A stretch of 7,623 nucleotides of DNA. Origin: Duodenibacillus intestinigallinarum. GTDB taxonomy: Bacteria > Pseudomonadota > Gammaproteobacteria > Burkholderiales > Burkholderiaceae_F. The position numbers were made by a program, and so were the translations under genes. Where the stretch lies: NCBI GenBank assembly GCA_019117105.1, contig DXAH01000055.1, positions 1-7,623 of the forward strand, in the 5' to 3' direction. The notes beneath the pieces were generated by a model. It worked only from the letters and a program-made list of their open reading frames with translations. It searched no databases and was not told where the DNA came from. Shown here in pieces: positions 1 through 7,540 of this stretch (position 1 is its first letter; each line of letters opens with the position of its first letter).

Positions 1-1715
1 ACGAATGGGTGGGTATCACCTGGCGTCAATTCTCCGAACGGGTGATGCGCTGGCGCAAGGCCTTTGCGAAGATGGGCCTGCAGCGCGGCGCGCGCGTGGC
101 CATGCTTCTGCCCAACAGCGTCGACGCACTGACGTTCGACATGGCCGCCCTTTGCAACGCATTGGTTCCCGTGCCGCTGCACGCCACCGACACGGCCGGC
201 AACTCCAATTACATTCTCAACGACAGCGGCGCCGAATTTCTCGTCACGGTCAACTTCGCTCGCTGGAATTCTCTTGCCACGGCGGGCGTTGATTTGCCCA
301 ACCTGCGCCAGGTCGTTCTTACCGGCGAAACCGACGAAGGAGTAAGCCTCGGTCACATTCCGTACTGCGGCGTTGAAGAATGGCTAGCCACCGGAAACGA
401 TGTGACCGAACTGCCTGCCGGTCCCGATGCCGATGATCTGGCCGCGCTCGTGTATACCTCCGGCACCACGGGTCGTCCCAAGGGAGTGATGCTCACACAC
501 CGCAACGTGGTGAGTAACGTGCAGCAGATTTCCCGCTACATGCCGATCGATGAAAACGATGTGTTCCTGTCGTATCTGCCGCTGTCGCACTCGTTCGAGC
601 GAAGTGCTGCCTACTACCACGCGCTTGCCACCGGTGCGCTTCTCGCATTCTCCCGAGGCGTGGCGCACATCACCGATGATTTGCACGCGATTAACCCGAC
701 CAATATGTGCTCGGTGCCGCGTGTCTTTGAGCGCATCCACAATCAGATCCTGATGGTGCGCCGCAAGATGACCAAGAAGAAGGGCTACTTCTTCGACTGG
801 GCAGCGGAAGTCGGCTGGCGCCGGTTCTGCAAGGAAAACGGGCTGCCTGTCGAACATACTGCCCGCGAGTGCCTTGACTTCATCATGTGGCCCTACCTCA
901 AGCGCAAGATCGCCGATCCGGTTAAGGGCGTTTTCGGCAACCGCATCAACGTGTTGATGGCGGGCGGTGCCGCCCTTAACCTGCACGTCGCGAAATTTTT
1001 CTGCGGCATGGGCGCTCCGATCCGCCAGGCTTACGGCTTGACCGAATCGTCTCCGGTGATTTCCATGTGCGAAGTCAAGGGAAACCATCCCTCCACAGTC
1101 GGCAAACCTCTGATCGGCATTGAAGCGCGCCTGGGTGAACTGGACGAACTGCAGGTTCGCGGTCCTCAGGTCATGAAGGGCTACTGGAACCGCGAGGAAG
1201 ACACCCGCCGAGCTTTTACCGAAGACGGTTGGTTGCGTACGGGTGATCAGGCCGATTTGAGCGACGGCGGACGCATCCGCATCAAGGGGCGCATTAAGGA
1301 AATCATCGTCACGAGCGTGGGCGAAAAAGTGAGCCCCGTTGACCTCGAATTTGCGATTCTCGAGGATCCCCTGTTCGACCAGGTCATGGTGGTCGGCGAA
1401 AACCGTCCGTATGTGGCCGCTCTGGTGGTGCTCAACAACGAACGCTGGCGCGCCCTGTGCGCCGATCTGCAGGTCAATCCGGACGATCCGTCCACCCGCG
1501 GCAGCCGAGAAGTGCGCAACACCATTCTCAAACGCGTGCGCAGCGCCACGAAGTTCTTCCCGCGTTACGGGCAGCCGCGCAACGTAGCCGTGTTGCCCGA
1601 CAACTGGACGACCGAAAACGGCCTTCTCACCACCACGATGAAGCTGCGCCGCCGTCAGATTGCCGAGCGTTATGCCGCCGAAATCGAAGAACTTTACAAG
1701 GGCCACGGCGCCTGA
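1..1715 (+). CDS. Long-chain acyl-CoA synthetase (AMP-forming), 5' end cut by window edge
   Basis: Activates a fatty acid with ATP to an acyl-adenylate and then transfers it to coenzyme A, feeding beta-oxidation or lipid synthesis. Numbering from the GTG at 9, the phosphate-binding motif YTSGTTGRPKG lies at 149-159, the A5-type motif QAYGLTESSP at 340-349, the ATP-ribose aspartate in RTGD at D413, the hinge region KGRIKEIIVTSVGEKVSP at about 426-443, and the catalytic C-terminal lysine in TTTMKLRRR at K545. All core motifs are present, so the enzyme should be active. PLSHSFERSAAYY around 190 is typical of the long-chain branch (COG1022). The frame stays open to the left edge and reads Glu-Trp before the GTG inside a conserved stretch. 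The GTG is therefore internal, and probably a few tens of N-terminal residues are missing compared with the usual length of about 600. The stop lies 20 bases before the TatD gene, which suggests co-transcription. The exact fatty-acid chain length cannot be read from sequence. Confidence 0.93.
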   Translation, partial: EWVGITWRQFSERVMRWRKAFAKMGLQRGARVAMLLPNSVDALTFDMAALCNALVPVPLHATDTAGNSNYILNDSGAEFLVTVNFARWNSLATAGVDLPNLRQVVLTGETDEGVSLGHIPYCGVEEWLATGNDVTELPAGPDADDLAALVYTSGTTGRPKGVMLTHRNVVSNVQQISRYMPIDENDVFLSYLPLSHSFERSAAYYHALATGALLAFSRGVAHITDDLHAINPTNMCSVPRVFERIHNQILMVRRKMTKKKGYFFDWAAEVGWRRFCKENGLPVEHTARECLDFIMWPYLKRKIADPVKGVFGNRINVLMAGGAALNLHVAKFFCGMGAPIRQAYGLTESSPVISMCEVKGNHPSTVGKPLIGIEARLGELDELQVRGPQVMKGYWNREEDTRRAFTEDGWLRTGDQADLSDGGRIRIKGRIKEIIVTSVGEKVSPVDLEFAILEDPLFDQVMVVGENRPYVAALVVLNNERWRALCADLQVNPDDPSTRGSREVRNTILKRVRSATKFFPRYGQPRNVAVLPDNWTTENGLLTTTMKLRRRQIAERYAAEIEELYKGHGA

Positions 1716-1735
1716 GTCCGCAGCAGTGAGTCGTC

Positions 1736-2506
1736 ATGCGCTTGTTTGATTCTCACTCACACATCAACGCCCGCGAGTTCGATGCCGACCGCGCCGAGGT
1801 GATTACCCGCATGCGCGAGGCAGGACTCGAAGGTGCGCTCGTCGTTGCCTGCGATTACGGTGAGGAAAAGGATCTTTTCGCCGTTCTGGACATGGCGCCG
1901 GGGTTTCTGTTCGGAGCCTGGGCGTTGCATCCTGAGTACGAAGATCGCCGTGAATGCGACGTGGATGAAATCGTCGCGATTTGCGGGGATCCGCGTATTT
2001 GCGCCGTCGGAGAAACCGGCCTTGACTACCACTGGTGCAAGGGCGACCTGACCTGGCAAAAAGAGCGCTTCGTACGCCACATCGAAGCCGCGCGTAAGCT
2101 CAACAAGCCCCTTGTGGTGCACGCTCGCGAAGCCGAAAGCGATGCGCTCGACCTTTTGGCCGCGCACGACGCCGGTTCCGTGGGCTTTGTGATGCACTGC
2201 TTCGGCGGAAGCCTCGCGGACGCCAAACGCGCGATTGACCTCGGCGGTCTCGTCTCCTTTACGGGAGTGCTCACCTTTAAGAACGCTTCGGGACTGCGCG
2301 AAATTGCCTCGGCCCTGCCGCTTGATCGTCTGATGATCGAGACCGACTGTCCCTACATGGCGCCGGTCCCCTATCGCGGCAAGCGCTGTGAACCGGCCTA
2401 TGTCGCCGAAGTGGCCAAAATGCTGGCACTCGTCAAGAACGTCGAACCGGACTATGCTGCCGCCGTTACAACCGACACGGCCAAGAATTTTTTTGGACTG
2501 AACTGA
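1736..2506 (+). CDS. TatD/YcfH-family metal-dependent hydrolase (probable nuclease)
   Basis: A complete 256-residue protein of the TatD family, an amidohydrolase-like TIM barrel usually about 260 residues long. E. coli TatD is a divalent-metal-dependent 3'-5' exonuclease on single-stranded nucleic acid; the role of this paralogue is inferred. The full metal-ligand set is visible: H7 and H9 in DSHSHI, E93 in GETGLDYHW, H129 in VVHAREA, H154 in MHCFGGS and D204 in ETDCPYMAPVP. No signal peptide is seen, so it should be cytoplasmic. The ATG is chosen because the family begins within a few residues of the DSHxH motif; a weak GTGAG lies five bases upstream. The next gene starts one base after its stop, so the two are likely translationally coupled. 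In many Burkholderiales a tatD-like gene follows holB and a pilZ gene (from memory). Here the upstream neighbour is instead an acyl-CoA synthetase. TatD, YcfH and YjjV subtypes cannot be separated with certainty by eye. Confidence 0.93.
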   Translation: MRLFDSHSHINAREFDADRAEVITRMREAGLEGALVVACDYGEEKDLFAVLDMAPGFLFGAWALHPEYEDRRECDVDEIVAICGDPRICAVGETGLDYHWCKGDLTWQKERFVRHIEAARKLNKPLVVHAREAESDALDLLAAHDAGSVGFVMHCFGGSLADAKRAIDLGGLVSFTGVLTFKNASGLREIASALPLDRLMIETDCPYMAPVPYRGKRCEPAYVAEVAKMLALVKNVEPDYAAAVTTDTAKNFFGLN

Positions 2507-2507
2507 T

Positions 2508-3302
2508 ATGAAGAAAACCGCTTCCCTGATCTGCACGTGTCTGATTTCGCTCGGCCTGCTTGCGGGCTGCGCCTCCAACCAGCCCGCGACGGGCGATCGT
2601 GCGACAACGGCCTCTGCGGGCCCCGTCAAGATGGCCGGCCCCGAAGAAAACTGGGCAAACTTTGCGGGCGCCGTTGATCGCGACCGCGCCGACGTCGTGC
2701 TGTACATGCTCTCTCAGGGCATCAGCCCCAATACGATCGTCAACGGCGGCGATCCGGCTCTCGTGCGCGCCATCCGCATGGACTCGTACACGGTGGTCGA
2801 TGCGCTGTTGTCTGCCAAAGGCATTGAAGTCGACACGGCAAGCGAATATGGCGAAACGGCTCTGATGCTTGCCGCATTCAAGGGCAATATGGAACTCGTA
2901 CAGCGGCTCCTTGCCGAAGGCGCATCGGTGAATCGCATCGGCGGCTGGACTCCCCTTCACTATGCCGCAGCCGAAGGTCACAACGAAATCGTCAAGCTCC
3001 TGCTTGAAAAAGGTGCTCGCGTCAACGTACAGACCTACTCGGGCATCACTCCGCTTTACATGGCCGCCCGCAAGCCCTCTCGCGAAGTCGTGATGACGCT
3101 TTTGCGCGCAGGCTCCTACCGCGATCTTTGCAACGATAAAGGCCAGTCTCCTGCCGATGCCGCAAGCAACGCGGGCGATGAGGAACTCTCGAAGTTCCTC
3201 GCCATTGAAAAGTGCGTTCAGCCAGAACCGCTCATGCGCGCTCCGATTCGCAGCACCAAAGCGAAGAGCGAACAGCGCTTGCGCGTGCAGAGCGCCAAAT
3301 AA
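2508..3302 (+). CDS. Ankyrin-repeat lipoprotein, exported
   Basis: A 264-residue secreted protein that probably acts as a protein-binding scaffold on the periplasmic side of the envelope. It begins with a classic lipoprotein signal: lysines 2-3, a hydrophobic core, and lipobox LAGC with lipidated Cys21. Residues +2 and +3 are Ala-Ser, with no inner-membrane retention aspartate, so outer-membrane anchoring is inferred. A linker of about 28 residues follows, then about five to six ankyrin repeats: degenerate at 50-78 and 80-113, clear at 115-144 (GETALMLAAFKGN), 146-176 (GWTPLHYAAAEGH) and 179-206 (GITPLYMAARKPS), with a short cap at about 212-232. The two cysteines of the mature part beyond Cys21, C208 and C236, could form a disulfide. 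The tail after 240 is rich in Arg and Lys with a single Glu. The gene starts one base after tatD and ends three bases before rlhA, so it sits inside a tight operon. Ankyrin lipoproteins next to tatD recur in Burkholderiales (from memory), but the binding partner is unknown. Confidence 0.9.
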   Translation: MKKTASLICTCLISLGLLAGCASNQPATGDRATTASAGPVKMAGPEENWANFAGAVDRDRADVVLYMLSQGISPNTIVNGGDPALVRAIRMDSYTVVDALLSAKGIEVDTASEYGETALMLAAFKGNMELVQRLLAEGASVNRIGGWTPLHYAAAEGHNEIVKLLLEKGARVNVQTYSGITPLYMAARKPSREVVMTLLRAGSYRDLCNDKGQSPADAASNAGDEELSKFLAIEKCVQPEPLMRAPIRSTKAKSEQRLRVQSAK

Positions 3303-3305
3303 TCA

Positions 3306-5330
3306 ATGCTCGAACGCACCCCGTCCATGCGTCCCTTTGCTCCGCTTGAACTGCTTTCTCCCGCACGAGACCTAGAAACGGCTCGTGCCGCGGTCTTGCA
3401 CGGTGCCGACGCCGTCTACATCGGCGGGCCCGCATTCGGTGCACGGCAGGCCGCAGGAAACTCCTTTGAGGATCTCGCTCGCATCGCCGAGTTTGCGCAT
3501 CAGTATCGAGCCCGCGTCTACATGACGCTCAATACGCTCATCTACGACAACGAGTTCGATCAAGCAGTCGACGCCGCCTGGAAGGCCAAAGAGGCCGGAG
3601 TCGACGCCTTGATCGTACAGGATCTGGGGCTGCTCAAGGGACAGCTTCCCGACATCGAAATTCACGCGTCCACCCAATGCGACATCCGCACGCCTGAAAA
3701 AGCGGCCTTTCTCGACAGTCTGGGATTCGCACAGGTCGTGCCGGCCCGCGAACTGACGCTCGACGAAATCGCGGCCATCCGCAAGGCGATGCCGCGCGCC
3801 CGCATCGAGTTTTTCATTGCCGGCGCCCTGTGCGTGAGCTATTCGGGCAAATGCTATCTTTCGGCGGCGCTCACAGGACGCTCGGCCAACCGCGGACAAT
3901 GCTCTCAGCCCTGTCGCCTGCCCTACGACGTCACCGACCTTTCGGGGCGATCGATTGTCCGCTCCAAGCACGTCTTAAGCCTCAAGGACAACGATCAGTC
4001 CGCCAATCTCGAAAAACTCATCGCCGCCGGCGTCTCAAGCTTTAAGATCGAAGGACGCCTCAAAGGCCCCGAATACGTCAAGAATCTCACAGCATACTAC
4101 CGCCGCAAAATTGACGCCCTGCTGGAAAAACACGCAGGCGAGAACTGGCAGCGCGCTTCCGTGGGCGTCTCGACTTTTACCTTTGAGCCGGACCCCGAGA
4201 AAACGTTTCGACGCGGCGCAACGGACTACTTCGTCAACGGCAGACGCCCCCAGATTGCGGCACTCGATACGCCCAAGAGCACGGGAGAGACCGTGGGCAA
4301 GGTCGTAGCAGTAAGCTCTGGTTGCTCCACCGTCGACATCGCCACCAAAGCCGAAATCGCCAACGGCGACGGCCTGGTGTATCTGACACCCGAGGAAGAA
4401 CTCGAAGGTCTGCGCGTCAATCGCGCCGAGCAGCTGCGTCCGGGCTTGGTACGCGTTTCTCTGCACGAACCCCTCAAACGCCACCCGGGACTCTTGCCGG
4501 GCGTTGTCGTCAACCGCAATAAAGACCATCGCTTTGAAAAGCTCCTTGCGCAGGAAAGTGCCGAACGTACGATTCCGGCCACTCTCGAACTCGTGGTTCG
4601 CAGCAATGCTCTGGAACTGACCGGCAAAACGCTTGAACTTTCCGCAACGGTTCGTCTTGACGGTTCCGTACAGCCTGCCCGCAATCCTCAGGCGCTTGAC
4701 AAGCTCAAGGCTTCTCTTTCGAAAGCCGGCGGCACCGTTTTCCAGATAACCGGCATCACCGTTACGGCTGAGGGCGGCCCGGACATTCCTTTCGTCCCTG
4801 TTTCCGTATTGAATGGTCTGCGCCGCGACTGTCTTGAAAAACTGGCGCGCACCATCTGCGACACACACCCGCGTTTCGGTCGGTTGCCCGCAACGGTCTC
4901 TCCGATTGAGCCGTTCGAAGGCAAATTGCTCGACTTCCGCGCCAATGCAGCCAATGTCTGCGCCATAGCCTTTTATAAGGAACACGGTGCAAGCCGCGTC
5001 AACAATGCCTTTGAAACGCTTCTTCAAGCAGGCAACACCCCTGATCTTCTTTCGGCCGCCTTGATGCAATGCCGCCATTGCGTGCGCCACACGCTTGGTT
5101 TGTGCCCAAAGCAGTATGGCAAAGACCCGGTCAAAAAGGAGAGGTTCAAACGAATGAACGGCGGACGCATGAAGCCTCAGCCTCTGATTTTGACCGCCTC
5201 GGGCGGCACGCGTCTTCTGGCGCGCTTTGACTGCCGCGCCTGCGAAATGACAGTGTCGCTGATACCCAAGAACATGTCAGCCGAAGAACTCAAAAGCCTC
5301 GCCGATACGCAGTGCGCAACCTTGAATTAA
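3306..5330 (+). CDS. rlhA: 23S rRNA 5-hydroxycytidine C2501 synthase, peptidase U32 family
   Basis: A 674-residue protein matching E. coli RlhA (formerly YdcP, about 653 residues) along its length, as I recall that sequence. In E. coli RlhA hydroxylates C2501 near the peptidyl-transferase centre of 23S rRNA, and this depends on prephenate and iron-sulfur assembly. The U32 family is named for peptidases, but this branch modifies RNA. Visible signatures: ELLSPARD at 15-22, HASTQCDIRTPEKA from 120, EFFIAGALC at 168-176, and the cluster cysteines C176, C183, C199 and C203 (C-X6-C-X15-C-X3-C). SFKIEGRLKG follows at 245-254. A DUF3656-type region occupies roughly the third quarter. Near the end are HCVRHTLGLCPKQ (C592, C600) and FDCRACEM (C643, C646), which also occur in E. 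coli RlhA. The ATG at 3306 gives a three-base gap after the lipoprotein gene; a second ATG at 3327 (residue 8) is equally compatible with the family. Neither has a strong Shine-Dalgarno sequence, which fits coupled translation. Confidence 0.93.
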   Translation: MLERTPSMRPFAPLELLSPARDLETARAAVLHGADAVYIGGPAFGARQAAGNSFEDLARIAEFAHQYRARVYMTLNTLIYDNEFDQAVDAAWKAKEAGVDALIVQDLGLLKGQLPDIEIHASTQCDIRTPEKAAFLDSLGFAQVVPARELTLDEIAAIRKAMPRARIEFFIAGALCVSYSGKCYLSAALTGRSANRGQCSQPCRLPYDVTDLSGRSIVRSKHVLSLKDNDQSANLEKLIAAGVSSFKIEGRLKGPEYVKNLTAYYRRKIDALLEKHAGENWQRASVGVSTFTFEPDPEKTFRRGATDYFVNGRRPQIAALDTPKSTGETVGKVVAVSSGCSTVDIATKAEIANGDGLVYLTPEEELEGLRVNRAEQLRPGLVRVSLHEPLKRHPGLLPGVVVNRNKDHRFEKLLAQESAERTIPATLELVVRSNALELTGKTLELSATVRLDGSVQPARNPQALDKLKASLSKAGGTVFQITGITVTAEGGPDIPFVPVSVLNGLRRDCLEKLARTICDTHPRFGRLPATVSPIEPFEGKLLDFRANAANVCAIAFYKEHGASRVNNAFETLLQAGNTPDLLSAALMQCRHCVRHTLGLCPKQYGKDPVKKERFKRMNGGRMKPQPLILTASGGTRLLARFDCRACEMTVSLIPKNMSAEELKSLADTQCATLN

Positions 5331-5387
5331 CCTTTTTGCGTTAGCATTGTCGGCTTGAAGCACCTAATCCACTTTTTACCCGTTTCC

Positions 5388-6530
5388 ATGAAATCGATTT
5401 TTGCCAAGGCCTTTGCTGAAGCGGCTATCCTGCTCACCTCGCATACGCTTGCCGCCAAGACATTTGCGGCATTCTGGAGCCGTGTGTCGCCGAAACTGGC
5501 CGAAGGCGTCGGCTACTTCGAAAAGCATGACAGCGCCGGACTGGAAGCGGACAAGACGTTTCTGGAGCGCATCACGTTTCGTGATCCGGAAATCACGCGC
5601 ATCGTCGACGGCTGCCTGAAGGAATTTCTACACTCCGATGTGCTGATGCTCATCTCCAACGTCCAGAAAATCGAAGACGGTATCCGTGCGCGCCAAGAAC
5701 AAATTAACGCATGGAAACTGGCGAGTATCGCTGCCCCTTCCACGTCGCTTTCGCCCCTGAAAATGACCCGCTCGGCTCTGGCTCGCCGCATCGAGCGTGA
5801 ACGGCAGGCCATCGACACCGACAGAAAACGCATTGCAACGCTCAAAACCGAAACGCTCGCGCGACTCGAGCAAGACGGCATCGGCATGACACCCGAGCAG
5901 CTCGACGGAATCCTCTACTCGGCCGAGGGTACGGAACTCGCGCAGGTCATGGCCGTTGCGGAAAACATCAAAGCCATTGAAAAAAATCTGGCGCAGTCGC
6001 TTAAAGGGCCTGACGCCGGCCCCGAACAGATCAAGGCCTATACGGGCTTTTTGATGATGAGCTACCGCGTCTACATCGAAGCGATCGAGCGCACAATGCG
6101 TAAGATTGAGACGGTGTATCTGCTTGAGCTCGGCGAGATCATCGATGAAGCTGACACCATGATGCGTGAAGCCGACGAACTGAGTCGTCGCTCCTCCAAG
6201 ACGGTGGAAATTGCTCAAAACAATCTCGACATCAATGCGCGCACCATCAATCTCGCGCAGCTCTACGAAGATCATCTCAAGAGCCGTTGGGTGGCGCTCG
6301 ATACGCTCAAGCGCGAGATGCGACTCAATTTTGCTCTGGCGCGCAACACCTTCCGCACCATTAAGGTGGGAGGCGAGCTCATTGAAGTGATCAAAGCCGG
6401 CGAAAAGGATCTCGAAAGCATCTTCTCGTTTGAACCGCCCAAGCTCGAAGCCTTCTATGACAAAGAACTGCGTCGGGAATTCGATTCACTCACCGCTCGA
6501 CTGAAGTCCGCGAAAGCTGCTCGACGATAA
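5388..6530 (+). CDS. Helical, coiled-coil-rich cytoplasmic protein of unknown function
   Basis: I do not recognise this family with confidence. From the ATG at 5388 the product has 380 residues. It shows no convincing signal peptide, because its first hydrophobic stretch is interrupted by Lys7 and Glu11. No later segment is long enough for a membrane span, so it is probably cytoplasmic. It is rich in Glu, Lys, Arg, Ala and Leu, with heptad-like spacing at about 127-160, 184-204, 224-275 and 290-318, which suggests long helices and self-association. Only one cysteine (C76) is present and no catalytic motif is visible. Conserved-looking blocks are MTPEQLDGILYSAEG (167-181), ARNTFRTIKVGGELIEVI (318-335) and a C-terminal FDSLTARLKSAK. 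The frame also allows a TTG start at 5355 (11 more residues). I prefer the ATG because its codon is stronger and the extra residues look like noise; no Shine-Dalgarno precedes either. The gap of 57 bases after rlhA leaves it open whether it belongs to the same transcript. Confidence 0.82.
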   Translation: MKSIFAKAFAEAAILLTSHTLAAKTFAAFWSRVSPKLAEGVGYFEKHDSAGLEADKTFLERITFRDPEITRIVDGCLKEFLHSDVLMLISNVQKIEDGIRARQEQINAWKLASIAAPSTSLSPLKMTRSALARRIERERQAIDTDRKRIATLKTETLARLEQDGIGMTPEQLDGILYSAEGTELAQVMAVAENIKAIEKNLAQSLKGPDAGPEQIKAYTGFLMMSYRVYIEAIERTMRKIETVYLLELGEIIDEADTMMREADELSRRSSKTVEIAQNNLDINARTINLAQLYEDHLKSRWVALDTLKREMRLNFALARNTFRTIKVGGELIEVIKAGEKDLESIFSFEPPKLEAFYDKELRREFDSLTARLKSAKAARR

Positions 6531-6583
6531 GTTTGCTATCGTAGTAGGGTTAACGCTTCAGATTTGTCGTCGTCGAGACTGCC

Positions 6584-7528
6584 ATGTTCTCTGTGCTTTC
6601 CGCCGTTTTGGAACCCTTCCTCCTGATCGCCCTGGGTTACGCCCTTCGAGGCACCAAACGGTTCGGAGCCAAGGAGTTGTGGGACGGCGTCGAAAAACTG
6701 GTGTTTTGGGTGTTGTTCCCGCCTCTGCTCTTTAACAGCGTGGCGCACGCCAAACTCACCGGACTCGATACCGCCGAATTTCTGCTATTCGGCACGCTTG
6801 CGATGGCTACCGGCGTCTTCATGGCCAAGGCCGTGAGCAAGATGGCTCCCGCCGATCCCATGACAGACGCATCCGTGCGCCAGACAGGCTACCGCTTCAA
6901 CTCATATATCTGCTTTGCTCTTGCCCTCAACATGTACGGTCAGGAAGCGCTCGCTTTGGTGGCGCTTCTCACCGGCATCTGGGTGCCGATCTCCAACGCC
7001 ATTGCCGTGGCTGATCTCTCGTACGCAGCCAAAACAGGCGGCAAGACAAGCGTCGGCAGCATCGTCAAGTCGATTTTCACCAATCCGCTGATCGTCTCGA
7101 CGCTGGCAGGACTTTTTGCCAACATCCTTTCGCATCTGACGGGATTTCAGGTTCCCAATTTCATCACAAAGATCTTCTCGTCCCTGGGTTCCGCCTCAAT
7201 GGCTACGGCACTGCTTGCCATTGGCGCGTGGCTGGCCGTTGAAGATTTCGCTCGTTATAAGAAGCTCATTGCACTTTCGACCATTCAGCGTCTGATCGTT
7301 CTGCCCGCCGTAGCGCTAGCAGTTGCAGTAGCCACAGGCCTTGCCGATACACAGACGGCCGCATTGATGTGTTACGCCGTGGTGCCGACGGCCAACTCAT
7401 GCTACATCATGGCGGCTCGCATGGGCGGCAATGGTCCGGTCGTAAGCGACCTCACCAGCGTTGAAGTGCTCGTGAGTCTAGCCACCATTCCGATGTGGTG
7501 CATGGCACTGCAAGCGTTTGTCTTCTAG
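6584..7528 (+). CDS. AEC-family (auxin efflux carrier type) transporter
   Basis: A 314-residue inner-membrane protein with the usual length of bacterial AEC permeases (Pfam Mem_trans), a group that includes the malonate carrier MdcF and E. coli YfdV. About ten hydrophobic segments can be read: near 4-22, 36-54, 64-82, 105-125, 126-146, 166-186, 200-219, 227-251, 256-278 and 292-313, with a hydrophilic loop around 84-104. Family-like features are FPPLLFNS in the second segment, the GYRFN element at 102-106, TNPLI at 166-170 and the VVPTANSCYI stretch at 267-275. Substrates of this family are mostly organic acids; the one used here cannot be told, and no malonate decarboxylase genes lie nearby to support an MdcF role. 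The ATG at 6584 places the first membrane helix at the very N terminus as usual; only a weak GAG lies upstream. It follows the helical protein by 53 bases and is convergent with a probable minus-strand gene at its 3' end. Confidence 0.9.
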   Translation: MFSVLSAVLEPFLLIALGYALRGTKRFGAKELWDGVEKLVFWVLFPPLLFNSVAHAKLTGLDTAEFLLFGTLAMATGVFMAKAVSKMAPADPMTDASVRQTGYRFNSYICFALALNMYGQEALALVALLTGIWVPISNAIAVADLSYAAKTGGKTSVGSIVKSIFTNPLIVSTLAGLFANILSHLTGFQVPNFITKIFSSLGSASMATALLAIGAWLAVEDFARYKKLIALSTIQRLIVLPAVALAVAVATGLADTQTAALMCYAVVPTANSCYIMAARMGGNGPVVSDLTSVEVLVSLATIPMWCMALQAFVF

Positions 7529-7540
7529 CAAGAAAAGCAG

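Noticed and set aside
384..1706. A 440-codon open frame on the minus strand opposite the acyl-CoA synthetase
   Set aside because: The plus strand carries all adenylate-forming motifs in order. The antisense product is rich in His, Arg, Ala and Gly with no recognisable domain, as expected for a shadow of GC-rich codons.
2488..2494. A run of seven T near the end of tatD, considered as a slippage or frameshift site
   Set aside because: The normal frame reads KNFFGLN and a stop, matching the expected TatD C terminus, so no recoding is needed.
1757..2707. A 316-codon minus-strand open frame across tatD and the lipoprotein gene
   Set aside because: It overlaps two well-supported plus-strand genes, spans their junction, and shows no family motifs.
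4035..5090. A 351-codon minus-strand open frame inside rlhA
   Set aside because: It is fully antisense to the conserved RlhA sequence and its composition is that of a codon shadow.
3306..5330. Reading the U32 domain as a collagenase-type protease
   Set aside because: Motifs and length match RlhA closely, and this branch of U32 modifies RNA; no protease activity is implied.
5331..5340. A run of five T after the rlhA stop, considered as a terminator
   Set aside because: No stable GC-rich hairpin precedes it.
6524..6542. Inverted repeat ACGATA / TATCGT with a 7-base loop at the end of the helical-protein gene, considered as a terminator
   Set aside because: The stem is only 6 pairs and AT-rich, it overlaps the stop codon, and no T-run follows. 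It may be chance.
6531..6583. Search for a sigma-70 promoter ahead of the transporter gene
   Set aside because: No pair of -35 and -10 like hexamers with 16-18 base spacing was convincing.
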